DNA from: Beijerinckiaceae bacterium
GTDB lineage: Bacteria; Pseudomonadota; Alphaproteobacteria; Rhizobiales; Beijerinckiaceae
Direction: 5' to 3'
NCBI GenBank assembly: GCA_025458025.1
Contig: JALOTF010000002.1
Location: 1-64,000 of the forward strand
Length of the DNA stretch: 64,000 nt
Made by a program: the position numbers and the translations under genes
Shown: positions 9,292-19,318 of the stretch, one piece after another
Position numbering within the stretch: position 1 is the first letter of the stretch
Layout: each line of letters starts with the position of its first letter
Notes under the pieces: model-generated
Told to the model about the DNA's origin: nothing
The model's database searches: none
Seen by the model: the letters and a program-made list of their open reading frames with translations, nothing else

Positions 9292-10278
9292 ATGAATACT
9301 AACCGGGTCGCGGTTCTGGGTGCTGGCGCGTTCGGCACGGCGCTGGCGCTCGCATTCGCGCGGGCCGGGCGCGATGTCACGCTTTGGGGACGTGACGCTG
9401 AGCGCATGGAGGCGATGGCAAAGAGCCGGCTTTGCGAGGCAGCTCTGCCCGGCTTGCCGCTCGATCTGCGCATCACGCCGGTTTCCGATCTGAACGCTGC
9501 GGCAGAATTGCCGGTGCTGGTGCTTGCTGTGCCGACACAGGCCCTGCGCTCTGTTTGCGAGGCTTTGGCGTTCGTGCTGTCGCCCGGCCATGCCGTGATT
9601 TCCGCCGCAAAGGGGATGGAGCAGGCCACGGGCCAGTTCGTTACCGAGGTGATGGCGGATGAACTCGGCCCCCAGCGCTTCGGTGTCCTTTCAGGCCCCT
9701 CCTTCGCGGAGGATATCGCGCGCGGTCTGCCCACGGCGGTGAGCCTCGCGATGACGGAAGCGATGGATGCGCAGGCGCTCGCGGCGCATCTCGGCTCGAC
9801 CGGTTTTCGCATCTACCACGCGACGGATGTGCGCGGCGTGGAGATTGGCGGTGCAGCAAAAAATGTGCTGGCCATCGCGGCGGGAATTGTCGCGGGGCTG
9901 GGCTTGGGCGAAAGTGCGCGCGCGGCCATCGTTACGCGCGGTTTTGCTGAATTGCGGCGTTTCGCGGCTTCGCTCGGCGCGCGGGCCGAGACGCTGATGG
10001 GCCTTTCCGGCCTTGGCGACCTGCTGCTCACGGCTTCTTCCACCCAGAGCCGGAATTTCTCGCTTGGGCTGGCTCTGGGGCAGGGTAAAGCGCTGCATGA
10101 GGCCTCCGGCGGAAAGCTCGCCGAGGGCGCTTTCACCGCAGCCGCGCTTGATGACATGGCCCGCGCGCGCGGCATCGATATGCCGATTGCCGCGGGCGTC
10201 CGCGCGATCCTTGACGGCAGGCTCGGCGTAAAGGATGCCGTGGCGGCGCTGATGGCGCGGCCTTTCCGGGAGGAGTGA
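9292..10278 (+). CDS. gpsA: NAD(P)H-dependent glycerol-3-phosphate dehydrogenase
   Basis: 328 residues. It reduces dihydroxyacetone phosphate to sn-glycerol-3-phosphate for phospholipid synthesis. The N-terminal Rossmann motif GAGAFGTALA is at residues 10-19. The catalytic lysine is in GGAAKNVLAIA. SGPSFAEDIARGLPTA and LSGLGDLLLT are characteristic of the family. The in-frame region extends upstream into the end of tsaD, but ATG 9292 (MNTNRVAVLGAG) places the nucleotide-binding strand correctly. It follows tsaD closely and is followed two bases later by the EVE-domain gene, so the three probably form one transcript. Confidence 0.97.
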   Translation: MNTNRVAVLGAGAFGTALALAFARAGRDVTLWGRDAERMEAMAKSRLCEAALPGLPLDLRITPVSDLNAAAELPVLVLAVPTQALRSVCEALAFVLSPGHAVISAAKGMEQATGQFVTEVMADELGPQRFGVLSGPSFAEDIARGLPTAVSLAMTEAMDAQALAAHLGSTGFRIYHATDVRGVEIGGAAKNVLAIAAGIVAGLGLGESARAAIVTRGFAELRRFAASLGARAETLMGLSGLGDLLLTASSTQSRNFSLGLALGQGKALHEASGGKLAEGAFTAAALDDMARARGIDMPIAAGVRAILDGRLGVKDAVAALMARPFREE

Positions 10279-10280
10279 GA

Positions 10281-10697
10281 ATGGCGCATTGGCTCGTGAA
10301 ATCCGAACCCTTCAAATGGTCTTGGGACCAGCAGGTCGCAGCCGGTGCCAAGGGCACTTTCTGGGACGGTGTGCGCAACCATTCCGCCAAGTTGAACCTG
10401 ATGGCCATGAAAAAGGGCGAGCAGGTTTTCTTCTACCATTCCAACGAGGGGCTCGAGATCGTGGGCATTGTGGAGGTGATCCGCGAGGCCTATCCGGACC
10501 CCACCGCCGAGCCGGGCGAGCCCTGGGTGGTGGTGGATTTCGCCGCCGTGAAGCCGCTGCCGAGGCCGATTTCGCTGAAAGAGATCAAGGCCAATCCGGC
10601 GCTTGCGAAGATGAGCCTCGTCACCTCCATGCGCCTCTCGGTGCAGCCGGTGACCGATGACGAATGGGCGCTCATCACGAAGCTTGGCGGGCTCTAA
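10281..10697 (+). CDS. EVE domain-containing protein
   Basis: 138 residues forming a single EVE domain, a PUA-like fold proposed to bind modified bases in DNA or RNA. Family marks are the N-terminal HWLVKSEPFKWSW, the GTFWDGVRNHSAK segment, MKKGEQVFFYHS, and the C-terminal MRLSVQPVTDDEW. ATG 10281 is two bases after the gpsA stop. Stand-alone EVE proteins are common beside gpsA/tsaD in alphaproteobacteria; their substrate is not established. The neighbouring tsaD makes an RNA-level role attractive, but that is inference. Confidence 0.93.
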   Translation: MAHWLVKSEPFKWSWDQQVAAGAKGTFWDGVRNHSAKLNLMAMKKGEQVFFYHSNEGLEIVGIVEVIREAYPDPTAEPGEPWVVVDFAAVKPLPRPISLKEIKANPALAKMSLVTSMRLSVQPVTDDEWALITKLGGL

Positions 10698-10714
10698 TTC
10701 TTTCCGTGCGTCAC

Positions 10715-10744
10715 AAAAAACGCGCGAGGTTTCCCCCGCGCGTT
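10715..10744 (-). terminator. Rho-independent terminator of the outer-membrane protein gene
   Basis: An inverted repeat, AACGCGCG(A)GG paired with CC(C)CCGCGCGTT, lies between the convergent ends of the EVE gene and the leftward barrel gene. Read on the minus strand it ends in a run of six T (the A-run at about 10715-10720), so it fits a terminator for the leftward gene. It may also slow readthrough from the other side. Confidence 0.7.
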
Positions 10745-10767
10745 GATTGTCGTTCTGTCGTGTCCGA

Positions 10768-11466
10768 TCAGAACTTGTAGCTCAGGCCCGCGCGCACGGC
10801 ATGCGTATCGAGGCGAACGCGAGTCGCGCCGCCCGGAACGCCCGGGGTGCTGTGGGTCTTCGCGCCGAAATCCGAATAGGCGTAATCGAGACGCGTCACG
10901 AGGTTGTCGGTGATGGCATAGGCAAGGCCACCGCCGATGGTCCAGCCGGCACGGGTATCGGAAAAGCCCGAGGAGCCGCCCACGAAGGTCGTGTTGCCGT
11001 TGTAATCGGCCAGAGCCACACCGCCCGCGATGTAAGGCAGGAAGCGGCCGACCGCGTAGCCGAGGCTCAGCCGGGCGTCGCCGCCCCACGTGTTCTCGAT
11101 GCGCGTGGTGTTCACAGCGGCCGCATAGCCGGTGCCCGAACGCGTATCGAAATTGCCGAAGCCGCGCACTTCAGCGCCGACAACCATGTTGTTGTTGAAC
11201 TGGTAGCGATAGCCGAGATGGCCGCCGAGCGAGAAGCCCGAGGGGTCGGTCGAGGCGGAGGTGGGAACCCCCGGCAGGCTCAGCCGCGCATTGCCCCACT
11301 GGTAGCCGGCATCCACACCGGCATAGCCACCGGTCCAGTTGAAGCCGAGGGTGGGGGTGAAGGCAGGGGCGACCGGCTGGCTGCGCCGCACCGAAAGATC
11401 GGCCGCGCTGGCCACACCGGCAGCCAGCAAGCCCGCGCCGACGACGAAGGGCGTCAGTTTCCGCAT
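10768..11466 (-). CDS. Outer membrane beta-barrel protein (Omp25/31-like)
   Basis: 232 residues with a signal peptide (MRKLTPFVV..., likely cut after ASA near residue 22; mature start ADLSVRR). The mature part alternates aromatic and small residues as in eight-stranded barrels: [37 protein letters not shown], then [23 protein letters not shown], and a C-terminal strand ending in Phe (AGLSYKF). This is the common rhizobial Omp25/Omp31/porin-family surface protein, probably structural. ATG 11466 follows a good AAGGAG box; an in-frame upstream start would add 12 residues before the signal peptide. A terminator follows the stop. Confidence 0.88.
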   Translation of the reverse strand: MRKLTPFVVGAGLLAAGVASAADLSVRRSQPVAPAFTPTLGFNWTGGYAGVDAGYQWGNARLSLPGVPTSASTDPSGFSLGGHLGYRYQFNNNMVVGAEVRGFGNFDTRSGTGYAAAVNTTRIENTWGGDARLSLGYAVGRFLPYIAGGVALADYNGNTTFVGGSSGFSDTRAGWTIGGGLAYAITDNLVTRLDYAYSDFGAKTHSTPGVPGGATRVRLDTHAVRAGLSYKF

Positions 11467-11770
11467 TACAATTCTCCTTGGTTCACAGTCTTCGCCGAAC
11501 AATGGCGGCCTCTGCTTGCTGACGGGGCATCATGGCGCGAGTGGTTCCCGGGCGTGGAGATTTCGCGGAGGTTTTGTGGCGCCAATTGTGGCTGGCCCGC
11601 CCGAAATGCGGCGAAGCTGCCTCTTTTCTTACCGGAAAGTTGATCGGCCGAATTGCCAAGATCAGACCACCTTCCGTGCTTCCCGGCTTTCCGTTAAGAC
11701 CGATTGCAAGGAAGAGAAGCCGGCGCCAGTCCGGCCAGAAGTTCCGTTGTTTCGGTCCGGGAGAACGCTG
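11467..11770. other. 304-bp divergent intergenic region (omp / acs)
   Basis: This gap lies between the leftward outer-membrane protein gene and the rightward acs gene and must contain both promoters. I saw no RNA gene and no clear operator palindrome. Confidence 0.4.
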
Positions 11771-13717
<1,947 letters not shown>

Positions 13718-13757
13718 GGCCCTTCAGCCACCGGTTTCAAGCTTCTGCCTGGACTGG

Positions 13758-13783
13758 AAGAGCGGCGCAAGCCGCTCTTTTTT
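13758..13783 (+). terminator. Rho-independent terminator after acs
   Basis: A perfect 9-bp stem (AAGAGCGGC / GCCGCTCTT) with a GCAA tetraloop is followed by a run of T. It lies 40 bp downstream of the acs stop codon. Confidence 0.9.
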
Positions 13784-13880
13784 GTTGCAGATTCGGCGAT
13801 CCAAACGAAAGCGCCGCCGGTTTCCCGACGGCGCCCTCTCCCCGTTCCCGCGCGAACACGCTCGCCGCGCGGGCTCTGGT

Positions 13881-14570
13881 TCAGAACTTGTAGGTCACGC
13901 CCGCACCGATGATCCACGGATCGAGATGCATCTTGGCCTTCACCGGCACCGCGCCAAGCAGGCCCTTGGCATCTGTGCGCAGGTAGAGCTTCTTCACGTC
14001 GAAGTTGATGCCCCAGTTCTTGTCGAGCATGTAATCAAAGCCGACCTGCACCGCGAGGCCTGCCGCCGTGTCAATCTTGAAGCGGTTCAGCGTGCCGTGC
14101 TGTTCGCCATAGAAGATCGTGAGGTTCACGCCCGCGCCGATATAGGGCTTGAAGGCCCCGAACTGCGTGAAATGGTATTGCAAGGTCAGGGTCGGCGGCA
14201 GCAGCCAGGCCTTGCCGAGCGTGCCGAGGCCAGCGATTGCGCCTTTGCCCTTCGCGGTATGCGGTGTCGTGCCGAGGATGAGTTCCGCAGCGATGTTCGG
14301 CGTGAAGAAATAGGTGATGTCGAGTTCCGGCACGACCGAGTCGGTCACATCCACCTTCGCGCCTGCGAGCGGCGCGCCGCCGGCGGTCACGCGGTTCGAG
14401 CCGCCGGGAATGACACCAATGCCGCGCAGGCGGATCATCCACGGGTTGAATGAAACCGGCGCGAAGGTCGGCGACTTGGCCACGGGGCCGAGATCGGCTG
14501 CGAGCGCGAGGCTGCTGGTGGTGGCGAGAAGAAGAGCGGCCCCCAGACCGCGAATGGCTGTTTTGCGCAT
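13881..14570 (-). CDS. ompW: OmpW family outer membrane protein
   Basis: 229 residues with a signal peptide (MRKTAIRGLGAALLL..., cut near ALA at residue 24). OmpW is an eight-stranded barrel with a hydrophobic channel. Matches include FNPWMIRLRGIGVIP near the start of the mature protein, VVPELDITYFFTPNIAAELI, PPTLTLQYHF, FKPYIGAGVNLTIFY, and the terminal strand ending GAGVTYKF. ATG 14570 starts the signal peptide; the frame runs further upstream without support. A perfect FNR-type palindrome lies 64 bp before the start. It is downstream of hemN on the same strand but separated from it by 225 bp. Confidence 0.9.
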   Translation of the reverse strand: MRKTAIRGLGAALLLATTSSLALAADLGPVAKSPTFAPVSFNPWMIRLRGIGVIPGGSNRVTAGGAPLAGAKVDVTDSVVPELDITYFFTPNIAAELILGTTPHTAKGKGAIAGLGTLGKAWLLPPTLTLQYHFTQFGAFKPYIGAGVNLTIFYGEQHGTLNRFKIDTAAGLAVQVGFDYMLDKNWGINFDVKKLYLRTDAKGLLGAVPVKAKMHLDPWIIGAGVTYKF

Positions 14571-14633
14571 GGCTCTGTTCCAGTTTTTCCCCAAGAGGCG
14601 GGGGGACCGTGCGCTCGGCCCAACCCATTGAAC

Positions 14634-14647
14634 TTGATGCAAATCAA
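14634..14647 (-). promoter_or_regulatory. FNR/FixK-type binding site upstream of ompW
   Basis: The sequence TTGATGCAAATCAA is an exact TTGAT-N4-ATCAA palindrome, the consensus of FNR, FnrL, Anr and FixK regulators. It is 64 bp upstream of the ompW start, a distance compatible with activation from around -41 if the leader is short. E. coli ompW is known to respond to FNR, and the neighbouring hemN encodes the oxygen-independent haem enzyme, so low-oxygen control is a reasonable reading. Confidence 0.65.
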
Positions 14648-14795
14648 GCTCCGGAAGCCGGGAAAACCGCTGTTGCATCGCTGCCTCAGCCGAAAGCCGG
14701 ATGGTCGCTATCGCTTGTTGCAAACATGCCCATGAGAAAGCCCGGCCAGAGGTGACCGGGCTGCAAGATTACGAAAATCACTGAGCCCAGTTCGC

Positions 14796-16172
14796 CTAGA
14801 CCGCGACGGAGTGCCTTCCGGCGGATTGGCCGAGATAGGCATCGAAGCGCGAGGCCACGAGCCGCAGGAAGGGCCGGCCCGCTTCCGTGACCAGCAGCGT
14901 ATCGCCGTCGCGCTTCACCCAACCGCGGCGGATTTCATCGGTGAATTCGCGCATGGTCTGCCGAATGGCGGCTTTCGCTTCATCCGGCGCATCGGTGAAA
15001 GCGAAATCGGCCTCCTCCAGCCGCATCCGGCACATCAGCGCCTCGATGACGCCGCGGCGCATGCGATCCTCCGCAGTCACCGCGAGACCGCGCGCAATCG
15101 GCAGCTTTCCTTCCGCGATGGTCGCGAGATAGCGGCCCGTGGTCGGCTCGTTCTGCACGTAGCCGCCGGGGAGCGAGCCGATCGCGGAGGCCCCGAACCC
15201 GATCAGCGCCTCGGCCGGGTCCACCGTGTAGCCCTGGAAATTCCGCCGGAGCGAGCCATCCCACGCCGCCTTCGCCAGCGCATCGCCGGGCCGGGCGAAA
15301 TGGTCGATGCCCACGCGGCGATAGCCATTGGCCACGAGGAAGGCCGCCGCATTCTCCGCCTGCAGGAAGCGCGCCTCCACGCCGGGCAGCGATTCCGGCG
15401 GGATCATCTCCTGATGCTTCTTCATCCACGGCACATGGGCATAGCCGAAGAGCGCGATGCGATCCGGTGCCAGCGCCACCACTTTTTCCAGCGTTGCCAT
15501 TAGGCGCGCTTCCGTCTGGTAGGGTAGGCCATAGATCGCGTCGATGTTCAGCGAGCGCACGCCCTTCTCGCGGAAGGCATCGGCCACGCGCTTGGTTTCC
15601 TCGAAGCTCTGCTCGCGGTTGATTGCCCATTGCACTTCCGGATCGAAATCCTGCACGCCGAGGCTGACGCGGGTGAGACCCCCTTTCGCCAGCGCCGCGA
15701 TGCGTTCGTCATCAAGGCCACGCGGATCGATCTCCACCGCGAAATCGCAATCGGAGCGCAGGCGGAAAGCCTCGCGCGTGGCATCGGCAAGGCGCAGGAT
15801 ATCCTCCGCGCTGAGCATGGTGGGCGACCCACCGCCCCAATGGATATGCGAGACTGTCGCACCCGCCGGCACTTTCTCGCCCACCATGCGGATCTCGCGG
15901 ATGAGCCCGCCGAGATAGAGCCCCACGGGTTCGTATCGCCGGGTGATGCGCGTATGGCAGCCGCAGAACCAGCACAGGCTGTCGCAGAAGGGGATGTGCA
16001 TGTAGAGCGAGAGATCAACCTTTTCCGGGAAGGCCCCCAGCCAATCCCCGTAGGTTTTCGCGTTGAGCCCCGCATGGAAATGTGGCGCGGTGGGGTAGCT
16101 CGTGTAGCGCGGCACCGGTTTCGCGGCGAGGTGAGCGAGATCGGCGGCAAGCGAGGAACCGAGGGAGGACAT
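14796..16172 (-). CDS. hemN: Oxygen-independent coproporphyrinogen III oxidase
   Basis: 458 residues. This radical-SAM enzyme decarboxylates coproporphyrinogen III to protoporphyrinogen IX without oxygen. The cluster motif CDSLCWFCGC (Cys63, Cys67, Cys70, plus Cys72) follows the HemN hallmark PRYTSYPTAPHF. HWGGGSPTML and GVQDFDPEVQWAINREQ are also conserved in true HemN, as opposed to HemW. ATG 16172 (MSSLGSSLAADLAH) starts the family-length protein; the open frame continues 152 codons upstream without similarity. A degenerate FNR-like inverted repeat at 16237-16250 lies 65 bp before the start but is too weak to rely on. Confidence 0.96.
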   Translation of the reverse strand: MSSLGSSLAADLAHLAAKPVPRYTSYPTAPHFHAGLNAKTYGDWLGAFPEKVDLSLYMHIPFCDSLCWFCGCHTRITRRYEPVGLYLGGLIREIRMVGEKVPAGATVSHIHWGGGSPTMLSAEDILRLADATREAFRLRSDCDFAVEIDPRGLDDERIAALAKGGLTRVSLGVQDFDPEVQWAINREQSFEETKRVADAFREKGVRSLNIDAIYGLPYQTEARLMATLEKVVALAPDRIALFGYAHVPWMKKHQEMIPPESLPGVEARFLQAENAAAFLVANGYRRVGIDHFARPGDALAKAAWDGSLRRNFQGYTVDPAEALIGFGASAIGSLPGGYVQNEPTTGRYLATIAEGKLPIARGLAVTAEDRMRRGVIEALMCRMRLEEADFAFTDAPDEAKAAIRQTMREFTDEIRRGWVKRDGDTLLVTEAGRPFLRLVASRFDAYLGQSAGRHSVAV

Positions 16173-16376
16173 GGGGCGGCGCTTTCGTGACACGGGCGAG
16201 GATGCCGCTTTGTGCCCGTTTTCTCCGGGTTGCACCTTGCGCTGGAGCAAGCCCGCGGCCACGGCCTTCACCCTCCGGTAACCCTTCCGACAAGTTGCGA
16301 GGGTGCGGAAACCCTTTCGCGAGTCTCTGCACCCGAGAGTGCCCATCAGGGACCCTCGGCATCCGGAGGACAAGGG

Positions 16377-16898
16377 ATGAATTCGAATATCGACCGGCGC
16401 GCCTTGCTCGGCGCCATGACTTTGGGCAGCCTCGTGCTTCCCGCAGCGGCCCATGCACGCGGTCTCGTGGAATTTCCGCACGGTTACGAGCCGGGCTCGG
16501 TGGTGGTCTCCACGCGCCAGCGCGTGCTGTTTTTTGTGCAGGGCGACGGCACGGCAATCCGTTATCCGGTCGCGGTCGGCATGCCCGGCAGGCAATGGTT
16601 CGGCACGCGCCTGATTGACGGCAAGCATTACCGCCCGGCCTGGTCACCGCCGGCGGAGGTGCGCCGCGCGAAGCCCTCGCTGCCCGATGTCATTCCCGGC
16701 GGCGCGCCCAACAACCCAATGGGTGCTGGCGCCCTGACGATTGCCCCGGGTGAATACGCGATCCACGGCACTTCACCCTCGATGCGGGCCTCGATCGGGC
16801 GCTATGCCTCCTTCGGCTGCATCCGCATGCTGGACGAGGATGTGCTCGACCTCATGGCGCGGGTGCGCATCCCGAGCCGGGTGACGGTGGTGGGCTAG
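16377..16898 (+). CDS. L,D-transpeptidase (YkuD domain), exported
   Basis: 173 residues. L,D-transpeptidases form 3-3 cross-links in peptidoglycan or attach proteins to it. The N-terminus (NIDRRALLGAMTLG) looks like a Tat-type or Sec signal with paired arginines and a cut near AHA at about residue 26. The catalytic signature is complete: His130 in YAIHGT, then the spaced SFGCIRM with Cys148 and Arg150. ATG 16377 follows AGGACAAGGG. It is divergent from hemN and ends 13 bp before the convergent SDHAF4-like gene. Confidence 0.92.
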   Translation: MNSNIDRRALLGAMTLGSLVLPAAAHARGLVEFPHGYEPGSVVVSTRQRVLFFVQGDGTAIRYPVAVGMPGRQWFGTRLIDGKHYRPAWSPPAEVRRAKPSLPDVIPGGAPNNPMGAGALTIAPGEYAIHGTSPSMRASIGRYASFGCIRMLDEDVLDLMARVRIPSRVTVVG

Positions 16899-16911
16899 GA
16901 ATGCCGGGCGA

Positions 16912-17130
16912 TCAGAAATCGCTGGCGATGCCCTTCACTTCCCAATCGTCGTAGCGCACCGGGTCTTTCCCGCCGCGGCCATTGATCTCGGCCTTTTTCG
17001 CGAGTTCCGCTTCGCGCGCTTCGAGTGCGGCGCGGCGTGCGGCTGCCTCCTCCAGTGCGCGCTGGGCGGCGGGGGAGAGCGATTTTGCTGGCGGCACAGG
17101 CATTTCACCGGTTTCCGGTTTCTCCGACAT
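16912..17130 (-). CDS. DUF1674 / succinate dehydrogenase assembly factor 4 family protein
   Basis: 72 residues. The first 45 are a charged Ala/Glu-rich helix. The C-terminus, GRGGKDPVRYDDWEVKGIAS, is the conserved DUF1674 block that defines the SDHAF4 family, which in mitochondria helps assemble flavinylated SdhA. A similar role here is inferred from the family. ATG 17130 fits the family length. The frame stays open upstream across the opposite-strand rluA gene, which is a shadow. Confidence 0.88.
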   Translation of the reverse strand: MSEKPETGEMPVPPAKSLSPAAQRALEEAAARRAALEAREAELAKKAEINGRGGKDPVRYDDWEVKGIASDF

Positions 17131-17235
17131 GGGGTAGAGCCTCCCGATCCACTCGGCTATAGGGCTTGGATGGGCAGGATATAGGGCTTGCCTTCCGCCC
17201 CTGACCAGAGCTTTCGACAAAGGCCCCGCCGCTTC

Positions 17236-17943
17236 ATGCGCTTCAACGCCGACGATCTCGCCCGCCGCGTGCTCTATCGCGACGCCGCCGTGCTGGTCAT
17301 CGACAAGCCCTATGGCATTGCCGTGCATGCCGGGCCGAAGGGCGGCGTGACGCTTGATGTCTTCCTGCCCGATCTGCGCTTCTATGCGCCCGAGAAGCCG
17401 CAGCTCGCGCATCGGCTGGATCGCGAAACCACGGGCTGCCTTGTGTTCGGGCGCAACCAGAAGGCGCTCAGGCGGCTCGGCGCGCTGTTCCGCGATGGCC
17501 TCGTGAAGAAAACCTACTACGCCTTCGTCTGTGGTCGTCCGACCGAAGCGGAGGGTGTGATCGACCTGCCGCTCGCGCGTCGCAGCCATGACAAGCGCTC
17601 CTGGTGGATGAAGGTCGATCCGGCGGGGGATGCGTCGCTCACGCGCTATCGCACCCTTGGGCAGGCCGATGGTCTCGCCTTGCTGGCGCTGTCGCCCGAA
17701 ACGGGCCGCACGCATCAGCTTCGCGTGCACTGTGCCGCGATGGGCTGGCCGATCGCGGGAGATCGCATCTATGGCGGTGACCGTGCGATGGCTGTTTCGC
17801 CGGGCTTGATGCTGCATGCTGCGCGCATCGAGATTCCGTTTTATCCCGGCAAGCCAGCGCTTCACATCGAGGCGCCCTTGCCCGATCCCTTCCGCCAGCT
17901 TCTGGAAAGCTTGCGCATGGCTGTTCCAGGAGAGAATGCATGA
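17236..17943 (+). CDS. RluA family pseudouridine synthase
   Basis: 235 residues with no S4 domain. It isomerises uridine to pseudouridine in rRNA or tRNA. The catalytic motif HRLDRETTGCLV places the essential Asp at residue 62. Other matches are VIDKPYGIAVHAG near the N-terminus, the KTYYAFV strand and the SPETGRTHQLRVH box. The target site cannot be deduced. ATG 17236 is preferred over an upstream TTG at 17188. Its stop overlaps the start of rsmB (ATGA at 17940-17943), so the two are translationally coupled. Confidence 0.92.
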   Translation: MRFNADDLARRVLYRDAAVLVIDKPYGIAVHAGPKGGVTLDVFLPDLRFYAPEKPQLAHRLDRETTGCLVFGRNQKALRRLGALFRDGLVKKTYYAFVCGRPTEAEGVIDLPLARRSHDKRSWWMKVDPAGDASLTRYRTLGQADGLALLALSPETGRTHQLRVHCAAMGWPIAGDRIYGGDRAMAVSPGLMLHAARIEIPFYPGKPALHIEAPLPDPFRQLLESLRMAVPGENA

Positions 17944-19274
17944 GCCGCTGGCAAGGTCCGAAGCGTCCGCCCAAGGAGAAGGGCCCGCGCGCCGAGCCGC
18001 CGGGCTTTCGCGCCCGCCTCGTTGCTGCCCGCGCCCATCGGCGCGTGATGCGCGAGCGCCGGCCCATCGATGAGGCCATCGCGCTGGAGACGAAAACCGC
18101 TGCGTTGCCTCCGGCTGATCTCGGTCTCGTGCGGGCGATACTGACTGTCGCTTTCCGGCGTCGCGGCACCATCCGCGCGGCTCTGGCGTCGCGTGCGGCG
18201 ACGGGCGAAATCGCCGAGGCTGGGCCGTTGCAGCCTTTGCTCGAAACGGCCTTGGCGCAGATCCTGTTCATGGATGTGCCCGACCATGCCGCCGTGGATT
18301 GCGCGGTGGAAATCGCCAAGCGCGACAGCGAGGCGAAGCATTACGCGGCTTTCGCGAATGCGCTTCTACGGCGCATCACGGCTGAAAAGGCGGAGATCCT
18401 CGTAGGGATGCCGGATGGCGTGGATGCGCCGGAATGGCTGTTCGAGCGTTGGAAACGCGCCTATGGGCCGGAGCAGGCCAGCGCCATCGCACGGATTCAC
18501 CAGCAGGAACCGCCGGTCGATCTCACTGTTTTCGAGAGCCTTTCGCCCGAGATTGCGGGTCGCATGCTCTCCACGGGATCGTTCCGCCTCGGCACCGAAG
18601 CCGCGATTTCCGCCCTGCCAGGTTATGCGGAAGGAGCGTTTCAGGTGCAGGATGCGGCGGCTGCCTTGCCCGCGCGTCTCGTCGGCGCGAAGCCGGGCAT
18701 GCGCATTGCCGATCTTTGCGCGGCGCCGGGCGGCAAAACGGCGCAGCTCGCCGCCGTCGGTGCCACGGTGGTCGCGGTGGAGCGCAGCGCCCAGCGTGCC
18801 GAGCGCCTCCACGAGAATCTCGCCCGGCTGAAACTCCCGGCCGAGGTGATCGTGGGTGATGTCCTGACGCTGGAAGCCGGGATGTTCGATGCTATCCTGC
18901 TCGATGCGCCCTGCTCGGCCACCGGCACCATTCGCCGGCATCCGGAAGTCGCCTGGACCAAGACTCTCACCGATATCCTCGCGCTGGCACGCCAGCAGGC
19001 GGCGATGCTGGCAGCGGCGGCGAAGTGCCTGAAGCCCGGCGGCATTCTCGTTTATGCCACCTGCTCGCTGGAGCCGGAGGAGGGCGAGAGGCAGGTTGAC
19101 GCCTTCCTCGGTGCTCATCCTGAATTCAGCCGACGGCCTGTGCTCGCCGAGGCGGATGCCATTCCCGCCGAGATGATCACGCCTGCCGGCGACCTGCGCG
19201 TGCTGCCCTCTCATCTTGCAAGCGAGGGTGGTGCCGACGGGTTCTATGCCGCACGGTTGCAACGCCGCGCCTGA
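17940..19274 (+). CDS. rsmB: RsmB-type 16S rRNA (cytosine-C5) methyltransferase
   Basis: 444 residues. The N-terminal third is a NusB-like RNA-binding domain (about residues 30-160, containing ETALAQILFMDVPDHAAVDCAV). The C-terminal part is a SAM-dependent NOL1/NOP2/Sun methyltransferase. SAM-binding CAAPGGKTAQL, the general-base loop DAPCSATGTIRRHPE and the nucleophile region ATCSLEPEEGE are all present, so both catalytic cysteines are intact. The family modifies C967 of 16S rRNA in E. coli. It overlaps rluA by 4 bp and precedes the heparinase-like gene and purH, a conserved order in alphaproteobacteria. Confidence 0.94.
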   Translation: MSRWQGPKRPPKEKGPRAEPPGFRARLVAARAHRRVMRERRPIDEAIALETKTAALPPADLGLVRAILTVAFRRRGTIRAALASRAATGEIAEAGPLQPLLETALAQILFMDVPDHAAVDCAVEIAKRDSEAKHYAAFANALLRRITAEKAEILVGMPDGVDAPEWLFERWKRAYGPEQASAIARIHQQEPPVDLTVFESLSPEIAGRMLSTGSFRLGTEAAISALPGYAEGAFQVQDAAAALPARLVGAKPGMRIADLCAAPGGKTAQLAAVGATVVAVERSAQRAERLHENLARLKLPAEVIVGDVLTLEAGMFDAILLDAPCSATGTIRRHPEVAWTKTLTDILALARQQAAMLAAAAKCLKPGGILVYATCSLEPEEGERQVDAFLGAHPEFSRRPVLAEADAIPAEMITPAGDLRVLPSHLASEGGADGFYAARLQRRA

Positions 19275-19318
19275 TCAGCCACAAGGGAATCAGGGTAAAT
19301 GCGTCGAAGCGGGGTTAT

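Noticed and set aside
16237..16250. FNR-like site TTGC-N6-GCAA upstream of hemN
   Set aside because: Outer bases fit a TTG...CAA pattern, but the inner positions differ from TTGAT/ATCAA, so I do not list it as a feature; noted in the FNR finding only for its position.
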